A stretch of DNA of 64,000 nucleotides from Lachnospiraceae bacterium (GCA_017416465.1 JAFQCK010000003.1:57554-121553), one strand, 5' to 3'. Counted from the first letter of the stretch, positions 6,574 to 15,105 are shown. Notes: generated by a model from the sequence alone, not told the origin. Numbers and translations are program-made.

Positions 6574-8394
6574 TTGGAATTTAATGATAATCAAAAAGAA
6601 GCTATAAATTTTCATAAGGGGTGTTGTAATGTTATTGCTTCGGCAGGTTCGGGAAAGACTGGTGTTTTAGTTCATAGAATTAAAAATCTTGTTGAAAATT
6701 ATAATGTTGACCCACAGAGAATATTAGCTATTACTTTTAGTAAAAAAGCAAAAGAAAATATGGTGGAACGGTTAGAAAAATTACTGCCGGGTGTTTATAA
6801 TAATCTACATATTGACACTTTTCATTCATTTGGATATTCAATTATTCGCAAATTTAATAGAATTACATATAAAATTCTTGATGCGGATTGGAAAAAGAAT
6901 AAAATAATTGAAGATATTTATAAGGATATGTTTAAAGTTAGAGAAGTTGATGGCTGCACAATAGCAGAACTTGTTTCTTATATTTCTTATAAAAAGAATC
7001 TTCTTGAATTTCCAAACAAGAATTCCAGTGATATAAATGAGCAGATTTATTATCAATATGAAAAATTTAAAAAAGAAAATTATAATATTGATTTTGACGA
7101 TATGCTTACAATGTGTTATGAGATTTTAAGCAGTAATGAAAAAGCATTAGTTCATTGCCAAAATCAATTTGAGTTTATTTTGGCGGATGAAATGCAGGAT
7201 ACAAATAAGGCACAGTATGAAATAATTCGTTTAATCGCAGAAAAAAATAAAAACGTGTTTTTTGTAGATGACCCTTTGCAGTGTATTTATCAATGGCGTG
7301 GCTCTGATAATAAATATGTGTTAGATTTTGACTCTGAATGGGAAAATCCTAAAACGATTAATCTTAATTGTAATTATCGTAGCAGTAGAGATATAGTTAC
7401 TTTGGCAAATAAATTTGCTACAACAATTCCTGAATCCCAGCATAAGAATTATGTTGAAAGCATATCCAACAAAGATAATATAGAGAGTCCACATTATAAA
7501 ATATATGTCGATGAAAAAGATGAAGCAAATCAAATTGCAAAAGTTATTGAAGAATTAGTTGTAGTTAACGATTGTAAATATAGTGATATTGCAATTTTAG
7601 CAAGAACAAATGCTCAGCTTGTTAATTTTGAATCTGCAATGCACAAAAAATCAATTCCCTACTATATTGTCGATGGTGCTGCATTTGTTGAGAGAAAAGA
7701 AATAAAACTAATATTGTCTTATTTAAAACTTTCAAGTGATTTGAATGATGAAGAATCATTTAATTATATTTATAATCGTCCAAATCGTTTTTTGGGAAAG
7801 CAATTTTTGAACGATGTAAAAAAAGAAGCAATCAGACAAAATATTTCAATGTATTTTGCTATGCATACACCTGTTGCTAAAAATTTTAAATATTCTTTTG
7901 GCGTAAGAGAAATAGCAGATGTCATCAACACATTGCGAAACAAAAAAGATTGGTCAGTTAAAGATAAAATAGCTTATCTACGCAATAGACTTAATATAGA
8001 TGCATATGTATCTGGCGAGGTTTCAGACGATAACAATTCATTAGACAAAATAGATAATTTAAATACGCTTGAAAATATAGCAGAAGATTATATATCTACT
8101 GAAGAATTTGTAGATTATATGTCTAAACTTGTAGTTAAAAATAAAGAAACAGATAATGCAGTTAAACTGATGACAATTCATAAATCTAAAGGATTGGAAT
8201 TTCCTGTAGTTTTTATTGTTGGTGTAAATGAAGGACTACTCCCCCATCATAGAAATGAAAATATAGATGAAGAAAGACGATTGATGTATGTTGCAATAAC
8301 GAGAGCTGAAGAAAAATTGTATATATCATCAACATATCAATATGGACATTCAGCAAGTAATCCGAGCGTTTTTATTGATGAATTATTTAGTTGA
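6574..8394 (+). CDS. UvrD/Rep-type superfamily 1 DNA helicase
   Basis: The 606-aa protein shows the SF1A helicase motifs in order: Q-motif (NDNQKEAINF), Walker A (SAGSGKT), motif Ia (AITFSKKA), motif II (ILADEMQDTN), motif III (CIYQWRGSD), motif IV/V (MTIHKSKGLEFPVVF) and motif VI (YVAITRAEEKLY). Members unwind DNA 3' to 5' using ATP, in repair or rolling-circle/phage replication. The TTG start at 6574 is chosen because GGAGG (6560-6564) is correctly spaced and the previous gene stops at 6572. Length is slightly below bacterial UvrD/PcrA. A copy of the 18-bp element follows its stop. Confidence 0.9.
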   Translation: MEFNDNQKEAINFHKGCCNVIASAGSGKTGVLVHRIKNLVENYNVDPQRILAITFSKKAKENMVERLEKLLPGVYNNLHIDTFHSFGYSIIRKFNRITYKILDADWKKNKIIEDIYKDMFKVREVDGCTIAELVSYISYKKNLLEFPNKNSSDINEQIYYQYEKFKKENYNIDFDDMLTMCYEILSSNEKALVHCQNQFEFILADEMQDTNKAQYEIIRLIAEKNKNVFFVDDPLQCIYQWRGSDNKYVLDFDSEWENPKTINLNCNYRSSRDIVTLANKFATTIPESQHKNYVESISNKDNIESPHYKIYVDEKDEANQIAKVIEELVVVNDCKYSDIAILARTNAQLVNFESAMHKKSIPYYIVDGAAFVERKEIKLILSYLKLSSDLNDEESFNYIYNRPNRFLGKQFLNDVKKEAIRQNISMYFAMHTPVAKNFKYSFGVREIADVINTLRNKKDWSVKDKIAYLRNRLNIDAYVSGEVSDDNNSLDKIDNLNTLENIAEDYISTEEFVDYMSKLVVKNKETDNAVKLMTIHKSKGLEFPVVFIVGVNEGLLPHHRNENIDEERRLMYVAITRAEEKLYISSTYQYGHSASNPSVFIDELFS

Positions 8395-8411
8395 ATAACC
8401 AATAAAATAAC
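8394..8411 (+). promoter_or_regulatory. 18-bp repeated element, copy 8 (rightward)
   Basis: Reads AATAACCAATAAAATAAC, overlapping the last base of the helicase stop codon and ending 20 bases before the ATG of the next gene at 8432. Confidence 0.62.
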
Positions 8412-8431
8412 ATTTTAAGAAAGGAATGAAA

Positions 8432-8632
8432 ATGGATAATAAAAACTTAAAAATTTGCCCACACAATTGTTACTGGTATGAGCAATGTCGTTGTAAAAAA
8501 ATATGTGAAGATTTTACTCCGATAATTTTATCGGACGATGATATATCCGATGATTTATTAAAAGAACATAAATACGAATGCCGAGAAGAATTTTTTGAAA
8601 TTCTTGAGGAAGAAGAATATTTTGATAATTAA
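8432..8632 (+). CDS. Cys-rich acidic protein, 66 aa
   Basis: Start at ATG 8432 (second ATG) because AAAGGA is then 7 bases upstream. The N-terminal part has Cys residues arranged CPHNC-x5-QCRC-x3-C, a possible metal-binding site; the C-terminus is very acidic (FEILEEEEYFDN). It lies between the helicase and the cysteine desulfurase and could be an acceptor or partner of the latter, which is speculation. Confidence 0.6.
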   Translation: MDNKNLKICPHNCYWYEQCRCKKICEDFTPIILSDDDISDDLLKEHKYECREEFFEILEEEEYFDN

Positions 8633-8654
8633 AAAAGAAAGTAGAGGTAATAAA

Positions 8655-9833
8655 ATGATTTATTTAGATAATGCTGCATCAACTCCGCCTATGAATTATT
8701 TACATAAATTCATAAATGACGATTTAAATTTATATGGCAATCCGAGTAGCATTCATAAAGCAGGTGTAAAGTCTAAAAGAAAGCTCGAAGCTTATAGAAG
8801 AAGTATTTTAAATTTTTTATTTAATACAAACGAAGGTAATGTAATTTTTACATCAGGTGGAACAGAATCAAATAATCTTGCTCTGTTTGGTTTGTCTGAA
8901 TACTTGCAGAGTATTAATAAAACTACAATCATAACATCAAAAATCGAACATTCATCAATTTTTAATGCTTGTAAGGCTTTAGAAAAAAGAGGTTTTAAAG
9001 TTATATATATGCCTGTTTGTTATGATGGTAGAGTTGATATTGAAGAGCTTGATAAAACTATGCAGGAAAACAAAGACACTTTGGGACTTGTTTCTATTCA
9101 GATGGTAAATAGTGAAATAGGTACAATTCAGGCATTTAATGATATTGGTGATTTGTGCGAAGAATATGGTGTTCTGTTTCATACGGATGCAGTACAGGCT
9201 GTAGGTCATATTGATATAGATGTAAATAAAAGCAAAATTTCGTTAATGTCAATCAGCGGTCATAAATTTCATGCAATTAAAGGTATAGGTGCTTTATATG
9301 TTCGAGATACAAAAATGTTGAAATCTATTTTGTATGGCGGAGAACAGGAATTTGGTATCCGTCCCGGTACGGAAAATGTATTAGGAGCAGGAACTATGTG
9401 TCATGTTTTGGCTGATGTTTGTAATTGGTTGCAAATTTGTAAACATAACGAATATTGTAAAACACTTCAGCAGAAATTTTTAAACGTTCTGAATGAAACT
9501 ATGAATATTCCTTATCAGATTAATTCAGATGGTGGTATTCCAAACATTATTAATATTAGTATTCCTAAAGTTGAAGGAACGGCTTTGGCTATGTTATTAA
9601 ACGAAAAAGGTATTTGTGTTTCAACTGGTTCTGCTTGTAATTCAAACACTCTTGAACCTTCAAGAGTATTAACTGCAATTGGTCTCCCTGATGAGTTGGC
9701 TTTATGTAGTATTAGAGTTTCGTTTTCGTTTTTAAATACCGTAGATGAATTGGCGAATGCTGCAATTGCAATTGCCACTGAATCGCAGAAACTTTATGAG
9801 GTGTCAAATGTTCAAAAGAATAAAAAGAAATAA
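8655..9833 (+). CDS. Cysteine desulfurase (NifS/IscS class)
   Basis: The 392-aa protein is a complete aminotransferase class V cysteine desulfurase, a PLP enzyme that moves sulfur from L-cysteine to an active-site cysteine as persulfide. Visible: start YLDNAASTPP, ESNNLAL, the PLP lysine K204 in SGHKFHA, RPGTEN, and the catalytic C328 in GSACNS. It starts at ATG 8655 with an AGAGGT box. The class can feed tRNA thiolation, Fe-S assembly or DNA phosphorothioation. None of the dnd/ssp partners are present in the window. Phage copies are uncommon, and the acceptor is unknown. Confidence 0.9.
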   Translation: MIYLDNAASTPPMNYLHKFINDDLNLYGNPSSIHKAGVKSKRKLEAYRRSILNFLFNTNEGNVIFTSGGTESNNLALFGLSEYLQSINKTTIITSKIEHSSIFNACKALEKRGFKVIYMPVCYDGRVDIEELDKTMQENKDTLGLVSIQMVNSEIGTIQAFNDIGDLCEEYGVLFHTDAVQAVGHIDIDVNKSKISLMSISGHKFHAIKGIGALYVRDTKMLKSILYGGEQEFGIRPGTENVLGAGTMCHVLADVCNWLQICKHNEYCKTLQQKFLNVLNETMNIPYQINSDGGIPNIINISIPKVEGTALAMLLNEKGICVSTGSACNSNTLEPSRVLTAIGLPDELALCSIRVSFSFLNTVDELANAAIAIATESQKLYEVSNVQKNKKK

Positions 9834-9996
9834 AACATATGCCGAAGATTTTATTGGGAAATTTCCTAATTGTCAAAGATGTAAGTTAGGTTTGCCCGTA
9901 AGTTTGTGGTGCAATATCTATAATAACGGAAAATGTAATCAGGCAAATAATCCATATAAACAGTGTAAAGATTGTTGGAAACAGAGTATGAAATAA
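9808..9996 (+). CDS. Cys-rich small protein, 62 aa
   Basis: ATG 9808 with GAGGTG upstream, overlapping the end of the desulfurase gene by 26 bases in another frame. Cysteines occur as CQRC, C, C, CKDC, consistent with a zinc-binding knuckle. Tight coupling to the desulfurase suggests a shared transcript. Function unknown. Confidence 0.6.
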   Translation: MFKRIKRNKTYAEDFIGKFPNCQRCKLGLPVSLWCNIYNNGKCNQANNPYKQCKDCWKQSMK

Positions 9997-10008
9997 GGAG
10001 TGATATAA

Positions 10009-10215
10009 ATGTCAAATAACAAGATAAACTGTATTTATTTTGAAAGTGGCAAGTCGAAAGGATACACTTGTCATTGTTTACGAGATAATAGTTATCGTCA
10101 TAATTGTCCTTGTAAATTTTTCAAACCTACTCTAAAAGAGAGAATTCACCGGAAAATGTGGGGGGGCAATTCTTATGATGAAAAATTATATAGTTGTTCC
10201 CGGAAGAATAAATAA
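10009..10215 (+). CDS. Cys-rich small protein, 68 aa
   Basis: ATG 10009 is preceded by AAGGAG. Cysteines at CIYF, CHC and NCPCKFF resemble the short zinc-knuckle proteins found nearby in this phage. The C-terminal half is basic. Unrecognised. Confidence 0.6.
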   Translation: MSNNKINCIYFESGKSKGYTCHCLRDNSYRHNCPCKFFKPTLKERIHRKMWGGNSYDEKLYSCSRKNK

Positions 10216-10250
10216 AAAAATAAATAGAATTTTTAAAAAAGGAGAAGATT

Positions 10251-10718
10251 ATGTCCGATGAAAAATACATAAAATGTTCAGATGCTATAGATTTAATTGA
10301 AAGCTTTTCTATATGGGCTGGAACAAAGGCTTCTTTAGGTGCTTACCAAAAATCAATAAGAGGGTTGCAAAACCTTCCTGTTGCCAATGTGGTTGAAATA
10401 CCTAACAGTGGCATTGGAAATTTATCCGATGGTTATCATACATTTAATGAACTTTATCATCACAGAGCCATATTATTTTCAGTAATTTGTAATGCCAATC
10501 CAGAGAAAGCATGGAAAAGCAAATTACACGATACGGGCGATATGTTTGATGGAATGTTTATTGTGGGAATTGAAACACCTGAAGGACAGGCTACATATCA
10601 TTATGCTATTGAACCTTATTGGAATATGTTCAAAATCAAAGAACTTGATTATGCTCCAAAATGGGACGGACACACTTCCGATGATGCAATTAAAAGAATT
10701 CAAAGTTTAGGAAATTGA
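10251..10718 (+). CDS. Phage protein with a WDGHT motif, 155 aa
   Basis: ATG 10251 with AAAAAGGAG. The segment HYAIEPYWNMFKIKEL followed by WDGHTSDDAIKRI resembles a family common in Clostridia phages (recognised from pattern, function not known to me). The N-terminal 50 residues are more variable. A strong terminator follows at 10733-10799, so it closes a transcription unit. Confidence 0.65.
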   Translation: MSDEKYIKCSDAIDLIESFSIWAGTKASLGAYQKSIRGLQNLPVANVVEIPNSGIGNLSDGYHTFNELYHHRAILFSVICNANPEKAWKSKLHDTGDMFDGMFIVGIETPEGQATYHYAIEPYWNMFKIKELDYAPKWDGHTSDDAIKRIQSLGN

Positions 10719-10732
10719 AAATATATAAAAAG

Positions 10733-10799
10733 ATGATAAGTTGGTCATTGTTTTAAAATGAAACAACATTCATTCTTATGACTACTTATCATTTTTTTA
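10733..10799 (+). terminator. Intrinsic terminator
   Basis: Long hairpin with ATGATAAG.../...CTTATCAT outer arms and GTCAT/ATGAC inner arms, followed by TTTTTTT. It ends the unit closing with the WDGHT-motif gene. Confidence 0.8.
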
Positions 10800-10817
10800 A
10801 ATGTAAGGAGTTATTTT

Positions 10818-11078
10818 ATGTCGAATAAGTATCATGTGGGCTGTGGAATTAGTAACATTTATGCCGGCATACTTAATAAATCTGGTGATAAATGGGTAGA
10901 AAAAACCGAATGTACCGATGAAGCGATAAATACTGTAAGGGATTATATGACTTTTGATTTGTTGGGTAGTTTGGAAAATCCCCAGCAGAAAACAGGTGCA
11001 TATATATGGAAATTAAAAAATGGTCAAACAGTTGAATTGAGAATAAGTATCAAAGATGAGGTGAAAATCAATGAGTGA
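10818..11078 (+). CDS. Hypothetical phage protein, 86 aa
   Basis: ATG 10818 behind AAGGAG. It has a beta-rich look (GAYIWKLKNGQTVELRIS) and no recognised domain. It overlaps the next gene by 8 bases. It opens a run of genes coupled by overlaps up to 15461. Confidence 0.6.
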   Translation: MSNKYHVGCGISNIYAGILNKSGDKWVEKTECTDEAINTVRDYMTFDLLGSLENPQQKTGAYIWKLKNGQTVELRISIKDEVKINE

Positions 11079-11316
11079 TTGCGAACATATCATCGGTATG
11101 TTAAATGATTATGAGGATACCGATATTATTACACTTCAGGAACTTAAACTACATATCGAAAACATGAAACGGTACAGAATGAGGTTTGCAGCACGATTTT
11201 ATACACTTGAACAATATGCAGATGAGCGAATAAATACTGATTTAACACAGTTTGATTATTGCCCTATGTGCGGAGAAAAGATTGATTGGAACGCAATCAA
11301 AAGGAGTGAGGGTTGA
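11071..11316 (+). CDS. Zinc-ribbon-ended phage protein, 81 aa
   Basis: Helical N-terminal two thirds, then CPMCGEKIDW, half of a zinc ribbon. Starts inside the upstream gene (8-base overlap) and its stop overlaps the next ATG by one base. Function unknown; such zinc-tailed proteins are common in Clostridia phages. Confidence 0.62.
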   Translation: MSDCEHIIGMLNDYEDTDIITLQELKLHIENMKRYRMRFAARFYTLEQYADERINTDLTQFDYCPMCGEKIDWNAIKRSEG

Positions 11317-11516
11317 TGAAGTGTCCCAAATGTAAAAGTGAAAACGGGTTTTATAGCAAGGGTACTTTTATACAATATTATGATAGCGATTTAGACCCAG
11401 AAGGATATGGTAGCAAAACAGAAGGAAATATGCTTTATTGTTGTGATTGTCATAGCAGATTTAAAGAAAAAACTCTGATAAAGCATTTGAAAAGGAGTGA
11501 TAACAATGTCGAATAA
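11316..11516 (+). CDS. Zinc-ribbon protein, 66 aa
   Basis: Begins MKCPKCKSENGFY and carries a second CCDCHSRF pair, making a four-cysteine zinc ribbon. ATG 11316 shares its first base with the upstream stop (TGATG arrangement). Might bind nucleic acid; no partner can be named. Confidence 0.65.
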   Translation: MKCPKCKSENGFYSKGTFIQYYDSDLDPEGYGSKTEGNMLYCCDCHSRFKEKTLIKHLKRSDNNVE

Positions 11517-11715
11517 ATGGATAAATGTTAAGGATAGATTACCTAATAATTTTGAAACAGTTTTGGCTTTTTGCAAAGATGGTGGAATGTTTGTAGGTAG
11601 ACATACACCTTGGGATAGATGGGAAATTTGGACTGCAATGAAATCAACAAGAATTGTGTCAAGAACTGTTACTCATTGGATGTCTTTACCCGAATCACCG
11701 AAGGAGAGTAAATAA
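11506..11715 (+). CDS. DUF551-like phage protein, 69 aa
   Basis: The pattern WINVKDRLPNNFETVLAFC and C-terminal VTHWMSLPESP matches the DUF551 family of small phage proteins (family knowledge, function unknown). ATG 11506 is used because AAAGGAG lies 8 bases upstream. Confidence 0.75.
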   Translation: MSNKWINVKDRLPNNFETVLAFCKDGGMFVGRHTPWDRWEIWTAMKSTRIVSRTVTHWMSLPESPKESK

Positions 11716-12089
11716 TGTCAAATGAAAAAGATAAATTAATAGAACTTTTAAAAGATACTTTGCACGAATGGGAATGTGATGTGCAATTTGAAACAATTTC
11801 TGAAATTGCTGACCACCTTTTAGCAAACGGTGTAATTGTACCGCCCTGCAAGGTGGGAGATACGGTGTATAAGGTTAGTTTTGTATATAAAACCGTTACA
11901 CAGTTAAAGGTTGAAGGGTTTATTTACAATTTGGCTTCTTGGAAAGTACATTGTACGCATTTAGTGCCTTCTTGGTTAGGTAATCAAAAAGAGCATATTT
12001 ATATTTCATTTTCGTCATTCGGCAAAAACGCTTTTCTCGACTATAAAAAAGCGGAACAAGTGTTAAAGGAGTATAAAAATAATGGTTGA
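11715..12089 (+). CDS. Conserved phage protein, 124 aa
   Basis: Contains IADHLLANGVIVPPCKVGDT, a stretch typical of a widespread Clostridia phage family of unknown function, followed by a beta-rich part. ATG overlaps the preceding stop (TAATG). AAGGAG precedes it. Confidence 0.68.
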   Translation: MSNEKDKLIELLKDTLHEWECDVQFETISEIADHLLANGVIVPPCKVGDTVYKVSFVYKTVTQLKVEGFIYNLASWKVHCTHLVPSWLGNQKEHIYISFSSFGKNAFLDYKKAEQVLKEYKNNG

Positions 12090-12702
12090 TAAGAAATTAA
12101 CTGGTAATGAAATTATAAAAGTTTTAGAATGTTGCAGCAAAAGAGCAATTTATGAAGATTGTCCTGTTGGATGTCCGATGTATCAGTTTGATGGTGATTG
12201 TTTTGATTTGATACAAAAAGATATTCTTGAATTTATTAACAATTTACAAGCTGAAAATGAAGCCCTTATCGCAGGGCAGGAAACATTGCAAGCTCATATC
12301 TCAAATCAGAACAAAGAGATAAGCAGGCTTACTCTTCTTGCAAAGCTTGGAAAAAAGAGAGCTGACGATTACAGAGCTATGCGAGATAGAGCCTTGAAAG
12401 CGGAAGCAGAGCTTGAAAAGCTAAAAGAAGCAAGTGAAGAGGCTGTTAGTTGTTTTCATCGTATGGAGAGTCTTTATAACATTAAGTGTATGGAACTAAA
12501 GGTTGCCAAAGCCGAAGCAACCAAAGAGTTTGCGGAGAGGTTGAATACAACACTTGCAGGATATGAAATTTGTTTTATTGAAAATCAAGATTGGAGTGCC
12601 AGAAATACAATTCAGCAAATTTCAGCCGAAATTTACAACCTTGTAAAAGAAATGACAGAGCCTTCGCTTCTTGACAAGAAATTCGGGGGCGATGCGGTAT
12701 GA
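12082..12702 (+). CDS. Coiled-coil phage protein, 206 aa
   Basis: An N-terminal Cys-rich module (LECCSKRAIYEDCPVGCPM) is followed by a coiled coil from about residue 55 to 150 (LQAENEALIAGQETLQ and onwards). Phage proteins with this layout are common and uncharacterised. Overlaps both neighbours by a few bases. Confidence 0.65.
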   Translation: MVDKKLTGNEIIKVLECCSKRAIYEDCPVGCPMYQFDGDCFDLIQKDILEFINNLQAENEALIAGQETLQAHISNQNKEISRLTLLAKLGKKRADDYRAMRDRALKAEAELEKLKEASEEAVSCFHRMESLYNIKCMELKVAKAEATKEFAERLNTTLAGYEICFIENQDWSARNTIQQISAEIYNLVKEMTEPSLLDKKFGGDAV

Positions 12703-13268
12703 AGAAAATCCCTACATTATTCGAGAGAATTTTTGAGAATCACAAAGTTGTCGGAATAAAAGCCGAAGCTCATGAAGGTATAGAATGGGTGTTTAAAGGT
12801 GAGGGGTATGCAACCGAAAAGATTGACGGGGCTTGCTGTGCGATAATCGATGGAAAGTTTTATAAGAGATACGATGCGAAGAACGGCAAGAAAGCTCCCG
12901 AAGGTGCGATACCTTGTTGCGACCCCGACCCGATTACCGGACATCATCCGCACTGGGTAAGGGTGGACCCGTTTAACCCGGCAGACAAATGGTTTGTTGA
13001 AGCTTATAAAAACACACCTTTGAAGGGCGATGCTGACGGAACATATGAAGCGGTAGGCGTACATTTCAACGGAAACCCGTACCATTTAACAGGCGATACG
13101 CTTATTCCGCACGGACATCTTCTTATTGACCCGATAAGAAGCTTTGAAGGAATAAAGGACTATTTGAAAGAGCATTACATTGAGGGCATCGTTTTTTGGA
13201 AAAACGGTGAACCTCAATGCAAAATTAAAAGGTCGGACTTCGGCTTTAAGTGGGGTGATGCGGAATGA
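12699..13268 (+). CDS. RNA ligase-like nucleotidyltransferase (DUF5565/RLIG1-like)
   Basis: The 189-aa protein shows the ligase/capping nucleotidyltransferase motif I KxDG with K41 (TEKIDG) as probable AMP-accepting lysine, a later motif EGIVFWK and a terminal CKIKRSDFGFKW that fits motif V. The arrangement matches the DUF5565 family, whose human member C12orf29 (RLIG1) is an RNA ligase (family knowledge). It could repair tRNAs cut by host anti-phage nucleases. Start ATG overlaps the previous stop (ATGA). The gene is noticeably more GC-rich than its neighbours, which suggests separate acquisition. Confidence 0.75.
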   Translation: MKKIPTLFERIFENHKVVGIKAEAHEGIEWVFKGEGYATEKIDGACCAIIDGKFYKRYDAKNGKKAPEGAIPCCDPDPITGHHPHWVRVDPFNPADKWFVEAYKNTPLKGDADGTYEAVGVHFNGNPYHLTGDTLIPHGHLLIDPIRSFEGIKDYLKEHYIEGIVFWKNGEPQCKIKRSDFGFKWGDAE

Positions 13269-13438
13269 AAATCATATATGATGATTTACCCGAATTTGCA
13301 GAAGTCAGATTGAGATGTGAAAACACACGACATAAAGGTATGTGCGAATATTGTCCGTTTTTTGATAGGTGTCAAACAGATGATAATGAGAATTTGCATA
13401 TTATGTGTTGCGAGTTTGAAAAGGCGGGTGAGGGTTGA
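13265..13438 (+). CDS. Cys-rich small protein, 57 aa
   Basis: ATG 13265 overlaps the ligase stop (ATGA), and its TGA overlaps the next ATG. Cysteines: CEYCPFFDRC and a final MCCEF. A possible metal-binding protein. Continuous coupling on both sides supports it being a real gene despite its size. Confidence 0.62.
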   Translation: MKIIYDDLPEFAEVRLRCENTRHKGMCEYCPFFDRCQTDDNENLHIMCCEFEKAGEG

Positions 13439-13782
13439 TGGCTTGTAACTGTCAACACAATCGTGAATCAATTAACGATGGCAAAGAAGTTATTGCCATA
13501 TTACGAGAACTGTTCATTAAACGAATGACAGTTGATAGCGACCATAATGACCGTAGAAGAAAAGACTATAATCAAGCGATATTTCATTACGAAGATGATG
13601 ACCAAGTTGAATTTTGGAATAAAGATTGTGAGAAATATGGTTTACCCAAGAAAAAATATGGTCAAACATACCCGGTGTGGTCAGAGATAGATATGGATAT
13701 GGTCTTACGATGCTTTGACGATGCTGCAAAAGATTGGCGAAAGACTTGGTGTGATGTTGAGAACTGCACACGAAAGGAGTGA
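13438..13782 (+). CDS. Hypothetical phage protein, 114 aa
   Basis: Starts MACNCQHN at ATG 13438 behind a GAGGG box; contains a basic segment (DHNDRRRKDYNQ) and an aromatic, acidic centre. No domain recognised. Coupled to the preceding gene by a one-base stop/start overlap. Confidence 0.6.
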   Translation: MACNCQHNRESINDGKEVIAILRELFIKRMTVDSDHNDRRRKDYNQAIFHYEDDDQVEFWNKDCEKYGLPKKKYGQTYPVWSEIDMDMVLRCFDDAAKDWRKTWCDVENCTRKE

Positions 13783-13787
13783 CAACA

Positions 13788-13982
13788 ATGCCAAATGAAC
13801 GAAACATATTCAATGAAGCTAAGGTTGCAGAAATAAGTCTTTTTGATTGTCTTACCGAAAAGCAGAAAGCAAGAGCAAGACGAAAAGGTTTGAGGTCTAT
13901 AAAGTTAGATAGATTTCTTGACAAGTTGCCGATTTCACAAAAGATTGCGGATGTGATTCGTGATATTTATTGGAGGTGTTAA
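13788..13982 (+). CDS. Hypothetical phage protein, 64 aa
   Basis: ATG 13788 with AAAGGAG upstream. Central basic region KQKARARRKGLRS, helical. Could bind nucleic acid; not recognised. Confidence 0.57.
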   Translation: MPNERNIFNEAKVAEISLFDCLTEKQKARARRKGLRSIKLDRFLDKLPISQKIADVIRDIYWRC

Positions 13983-13984
13983 CA

Positions 13985-14080
13985 ATGGCTGATTTGATTT
14001 TATGCCTTATCATTCTTACTGTGCCGTGGTTTATTGCGATTATTAACGCCAACTATAAAGGAGAGTGTGACAATGGCTGA
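13985..14080 (+). CDS. Very small membrane protein, 31 aa
   Basis: ATG 13985 sits 8 bases after GGAGG (GGAGGTGTTAAC) and the frame ends at TGA 14080, overlapping the next gene. Residues 4-21 (LILCLIILTVPWFIAII) form one membrane helix. Good ribosome binding site and coupling support it being expressed. Function unknown. Confidence 0.5.
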   Translation: MADLILCLIILTVPWFIAIINANYKGECDNG

Positions 14081-14489
14081 ATACATAGAATTGTCGGCAC
14101 AAGAAAAATCCGTTCTTACAAAACAGGAAGAAGAAAAACAGTATTGGTTTGATTGGTTAAAACAACTCAGAACAACCAAAGAATATCCAATCAAGGAAAC
14201 TGCGGTTGATAACTTCTTGCGTGGATATGGTGAAGCGGTACAGTATATGTTGAGTGTCAATGAACAGTTGCTTCTTAAATCTGCCGATGTGGTTGAGGTT
14301 GTTCACGGACACAATGAAACATCTATGCACCCTGTTGATGAATTTTTATGTTCGGTATGTGGTTTTTGTTGTGTCGATTATACCGAAACAAAATATAATG
14401 AAGATGGCGATTATGAATATTCTTGTGAATGTGAATTTGATTATTGCCCGAAATGCGGTGCGAAAATGGACGAAAAGAAGGGTGATTGA
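14073..14489 (+). CDS. Zinc-ribbon-ended phage protein, 138 aa
   Basis: ATG 14073 (MAEYIEL) behind AAGGAGAG. Helical N-terminus, then at about residues 90-132 SVCGFCC and CPKCGAKM, a four-cysteine zinc ribbon typical of Clostridia phage accessory proteins. Function unknown. Confidence 0.62.
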   Translation: MAEYIELSAQEKSVLTKQEEEKQYWFDWLKQLRTTKEYPIKETAVDNFLRGYGEAVQYMLSVNEQLLLKSADVVEVVHGHNETSMHPVDEFLCSVCGFCCVDYTETKYNEDGDYEYSCECEFDYCPKCGAKMDEKKGD

Positions 14490-14744
14490 ATGACTTGTAA
14501 AAATTGTATTAGTTATGACAAATGTTCTGCTTTAAAAATTGATTTTGCATATTCAGCAAATCCAAATCATATTTGTAAATATTTCAAAAATAAAAATAAA
14601 TATGTTGAGGTTGTGAGGTGCGAAAATTGCAAATATTGGGATGATGGAAGATGTGAGAGTATCAAAAACGGACTAATAAGAGAATATACATCTTCCGATG
14701 ATTTTTGTAGCTATGGAGAAAGGCGGTGTGATAATGAAAATTAA
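14490..14744 (+). CDS. Cys-rich phage protein, 84 aa
   Basis: Two Cys-rich halves: CKNCISYDKC and VVRCENCKYW, ending DDFCSYGER. The second half resembles a family widely found in Firmicutes phages next to DUF551 proteins (function unknown). The stop of the previous gene and this ATG are adjacent. Confidence 0.65.
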   Translation: MTCKNCISYDKCSALKIDFAYSANPNHICKYFKNKNKYVEVVRCENCKYWDDGRCESIKNGLIREYTSSDDFCSYGERRCDNEN

Positions 14745-15105
14745 TCGTTATCAGATTAAAGAAAGTGTGACACTTGAAACACTTTTGAAATATCGTTTTA
14801 TGAAACATATTTCACCAGCAACTTATATTTACAAAGATGCAATTTACACAAGAAATGTTTCTCTATATGACGATATTGAATTATATATCGGGTTTCCTGA
14901 AGATTTGTCAAGATGGAATGATTTTGATTATGTTTTGGTAATAGATGACCAGTTTGGTCAGCCTTATACACCTTTTTATAATTATTTAAATGGCAAATGT
15001 AAGGAATTTCCATATTTACAAAAAGTCATTAAAGAATATAACAGAGTAATGGATTCTTTTGATTTTTTACAAAAATCAGAATCAAAGAAAGGAAAATGTT
15101 TATGA
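14734..15105 (+). CDS. Hypothetical phage protein, 123 aa
   Basis: ATG 14734 (MKINRYQI) behind AAAGGCGG; overlaps the previous gene by 11 bases. A mixed alpha/beta protein with an aromatic centre (DFDYVLVIDDQFGQPY). Not recognised. Confidence 0.58.
   Translation: MKINRYQIKESVTLETLLKYRFMKHISPATYIYKDAIYTRNVSLYDDIELYIGFPEDLSRWNDFDYVLVIDDQFGQPYTPFYNYLNGKCKEFPYLQKVIKEYNRVMDSFDFLQKSESKKGKCL

Noticed and set aside
8655-9833. DNA phosphorothioation (Dnd/Ssp) system suggested by the cysteine desulfurase
   Set aside because: No DndC, DndD, DndE or Ssp-like gene is present nearby; the desulfurase alone does not make such a system.
12717-13085. 122-codon minus-strand frame opposite the RNA ligase-like gene
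   Set aside because: Shadow frame; the plus strand has the KxDG motif and start/stop coupling with both neighbours.
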